Both the position numbers and the translations under genes were made by a program. From positions 1-8,401 of the forward strand of contig JAPLKX010000228.1 in NCBI GenBank assembly GCA_026387845.1: a DNA stretch of 8,401 bases, written 5' to 3'. Below, piece after piece: positions 6,880 to 8,401 of this stretch. Source of the stretch: Candidatus Hydrogenedentota bacterium. Its GTDB lineage: Bacteria > Hydrogenedentota > Hydrogenedentia > Hydrogenedentales > SLHB01. Under the pieces are notes generated by a model, which was not told where the DNA came from, ran no database searches, and was given only the letters and a program-made list of their open reading frames with translations. The first letter of the stretch is position 1; each line of letters opens with the position of its first letter.

Positions 6880-7529
6880 GCTGCGCCGCGGCCTCCCTGG
6901 TTGATAAGGTACTCGAGCGTAAACCCGCGAACCTTGTAACCCTCGAACAACGTGTCCTGAAACTTTGGAAGGTCCAACTGGAATATGCTCGAAAACTCTT
7001 TGTCGTCCTGCATGTTGAAGGTCAGCGGGTTGATGTCGCTGGTCCCGTCGGTCCCTTCAATCACGTAGCCCATTAACTCCAAAACGGGCTTTCTGATCGT
7101 TATTTTCTTGACCTCTTCTTTCTTGGTCTGCGGGTTGATCTCCTTGCGCGTCTCTGTGAACTGTTTTTCCTTCACCGCTATCGAGCTGAACCAGAAATTG
7201 TCCGGCGTCAACCGGCTCACGTTCCACAACTGACGAGACCAGATGATCCGGTCCGCCAGAATTTCGTTGATTATCGACACTTTATCCGCCAGCTCGAGCT
7301 TTTGCTTCTCGAGCCGGTCAAATTCATCCACAATGCTTTGCAGGGATTGAAGCTTCTCGGAGTTGTCTTTCAAGATGGCTCGCTGATCCCCGATCTGCCT
7401 TTGCTTATCCACCCACATCCCCGCCAAAGCCAGCAGAACCAGCGCAGCCGCTAAAAGGCTCGCCACATAAGGCGCCGGAGAACGTTTGATCGGGCGAAGG
7501 TGCCAGGGCAACAGGTTGATGTTTATCAT
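6876..7529 (-). CDS. pilN: PilN, inner-membrane pilus alignment protein
   Basis: Bitopic inner-membrane protein that binds PilM on the cytoplasmic side and PilO in the periplasm. 217 residues. It begins MININLLPW, the conserved INLLP motif that inserts into the PilM groove. A transmembrane helix follows at about 21-40, then a coiled coil (about 43-92) and a periplasmic alpha/beta domain (about 95-208) ending in FTLEYLI. A charged Lys/Glu/Thr-rich stretch at about 119-145 lies between the first strand and the remainder of the domain and is probably a long loop. ATG start overlapping the pilM stop as ATGA, with GAGGAG at 7545-7540, 10 bases upstream. The length is slightly above the usual 180-200 residues, which the charged loop and the segment at 159-180 can explain. 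Confidence 0.93.
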   Translation of the reverse strand: MININLLPWHLRPIKRSPAPYVASLLAAALVLLALAGMWVDKQRQIGDQRAILKDNSEKLQSLQSIVDEFDRLEKQKLELADKVSIINEILADRIIWSRQLWNVSRLTPDNFWFSSIAVKEKQFTETRKEINPQTKKEEVKKITIRKPVLELMGYVIEGTDGTSDINPLTFNMQDDKEFSSIFQLDLPKFQDTLFEGYKVRGFTLEYLINQGGRGAA

Positions 7530-8401
7530 AAGGCCGCCGCTCCTCGTGCCGCCAACCCGACTGCCACCATGAACTGCGCGGGTCGCTCCGTCAACGGCAT
7601 CACGCCACGCCGGTCCCCCAGTACCAGCGCGCTCTCCGCCGGATTCGCTACTTCAACGTCTTTAATGCTCAACTCCTCGCTCAGCGTGTGACGCAGAAGC
7701 GGGATTGACGCCACGCCACCGCTCAGGATCAACCGGTTCACCGGGCTCTCATAAAGCTCATGCTCGTAGTAGTCGAAAGAACGCCTTATCTCCGAAACCA
7801 GCTTCGCCAGCGGCGCGGCCAGGATCTCCTCGAGCGGCTTGCCACCGATAGGCGGCAACGGCTTCACGGCCGGGCTTTGGCCGCGCCCGTCGGAAATGCC
7901 CGGCTCATCCTCGAACGGGTCGAGAAGCGCGGAACTGGCTGCGGGCAACGGCGGCGGCGGCTCGGCCCCAGCCGGTTGGGCCGGGGCCGGCTTGAGCTCG
8001 GCCGTCCAGTTTTGAAGCAGCTTTTCCGCCTCATCAAACTCGCACCGGCGCGCCCTGGATATCGATTGGATCAGGTCGCGGCCGCCCCAGCTCACGTCGC
8101 GGATGAAATTCGATACACCGTCCTTGACAAAGTGGATGCTTACCGACGTAAGCCCAATGTTAATCAACGCCACCGTCTCCCCCACCCGAAGATTGTCACA
8201 CACCTCCGCCGCGTCCGCCAGCGCCAGCGCGTCCACCCCAAGGATTCCTACCTTGACCTCCGCCGACTGCGTCACCTGCAGCCGCGCGTCTATCAGTTCG
8301 TGTTTGGCCGCCAGCAACAGGATCTTCAGCAACTTATCTTCACCCTGGATCACCGTGTCCAGCAGCGTCCAGTCAAGGAATACCTCGCTCAAATCGTAGG
8401 G
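7526..8401 (-). CDS. pilM: PilM, actin-like pilus assembly ATPase (5' end missing)
   Basis: Cytoplasmic actin/FtsA-fold protein that binds ATP and the PilN N-terminus. Only the last 291 codons lie in the window; the frame is open through 8401, with residues PYD encoded upstream of the TTG at 8392, so that TTG is not the start. Compared with a usual PilM of about 350 residues, the N-terminal domain with phosphate-1 is outside. Visible parts, numbered from the window edge: PYDLSEVFLDW (1-11); phosphate-2 region ALINIGLTSVSIHF (78-91), with Asn where Asp is usual; an Ala/Pro-rich insertion (about 135-187); EIRRSFDYYE (204-213); the adenosine motif LILSGGVASIPLL (224-236); and the closing VAVGLAARG (279-287). 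First visible gene of the pilMNOPQ operon, overlapping pilN by 4 bases. Confidence 0.92.
   Translation of the reverse strand, partial: PYDLSEVFLDWTLLDTVIQGEDKLLKILLLAAKHELIDARLQVTQSAEVKVGILGVDALALADAAEVCDNLRVGETVALINIGLTSVSIHFVKDGVSNFIRDVSWGGRDLIQSISRARRCEFDEAEKLLQNWTAELKPAPAQPAGAEPPPPLPAASSALLDPFEDEPGISDGRGQSPAVKPLPPIGGKPLEEILAAPLAKLVSEIRRSFDYYEHELYESPVNRLILSGGVASIPLLRHTLSEELSIKDVEVANPAESALVLGDRRGVMPLTERPAQFMVAVGLAARGAAAL

Noticed and set aside
8390..8392. TTG as the start codon of pilM
   Set aside because: The frame continues to the window edge with PYD, which belongs to the family pattern P[YF].L.EV..D; the gene is simply truncated.

Overview
The window comes from a GC-rich bacterium with an outer membrane, since it encodes a secretin. 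Two transcription units converge. On the + strand is one large gene (178-3261) for a C-family DNA polymerase III alpha subunit. Its length of 1027 residues and its C-terminal layout fit the DnaE2/ImuC (error-prone, damage-tolerance) branch best. On the - strand, running leftward from the right edge, is a type IV pilus assembly operon in the classical order pilM-pilN-pilO-pilP-pilQ. pilM is cut off at its 5' end by the window edge. No taxon can be assigned with confidence. A PilP-like protein with a membrane anchor instead of a lipid anchor, and unusual Ala/Pro-rich linkers, suggest something other than a typical Gammaproteobacterium.

Layout: 1-177 is an upstream stretch with no convincing complete gene; one reading frame on the - strand stays open through it and may be the start of a divergent gene. 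178-3261 is dnaE2-like. 3262-3406 is the convergent intergenic region; it holds an 8-bp tandem duplication over the dnaE2 stop, an 81-bp inverted-repeat element with GACAGTCACC ends, and a strong 9-bp GC-rich hairpin suited to ending the pil transcript. 3407-8401 is pilQ, pilP, pilO, pilN and pilM (read right to left). The junctions are three 4-base start/stop overlaps and one 3-base gap, which is typical of a tightly coupled single transcript. Its promoter lies outside the window.

How the genes work together: PilM (cytoplasmic, actin-like) docks on the N-terminal INLLP motif of PilN. PilN and PilO are single-pass inner-membrane proteins with coiled coils and periplasmic ferredoxin-like folds. 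PilP links this alignment complex to the outer-membrane secretin PilQ, through which the pilus passes. No motor ATPases, pilins or prepilin peptidase are in the window. The polymerase is probably functionally unrelated to the pilus operon.

I found no clearly new system. The points most worth a second look are the inverted-repeat element, the degenerate PHP domain of the polymerase, the Ala/Pro-rich insertions recurring in PilM, PilP and PilQ, the missing lipobox in PilP, the apparent lack of an AMIN domain in PilQ, and an Asn where PilM normally has the phosphate-2 Asp.
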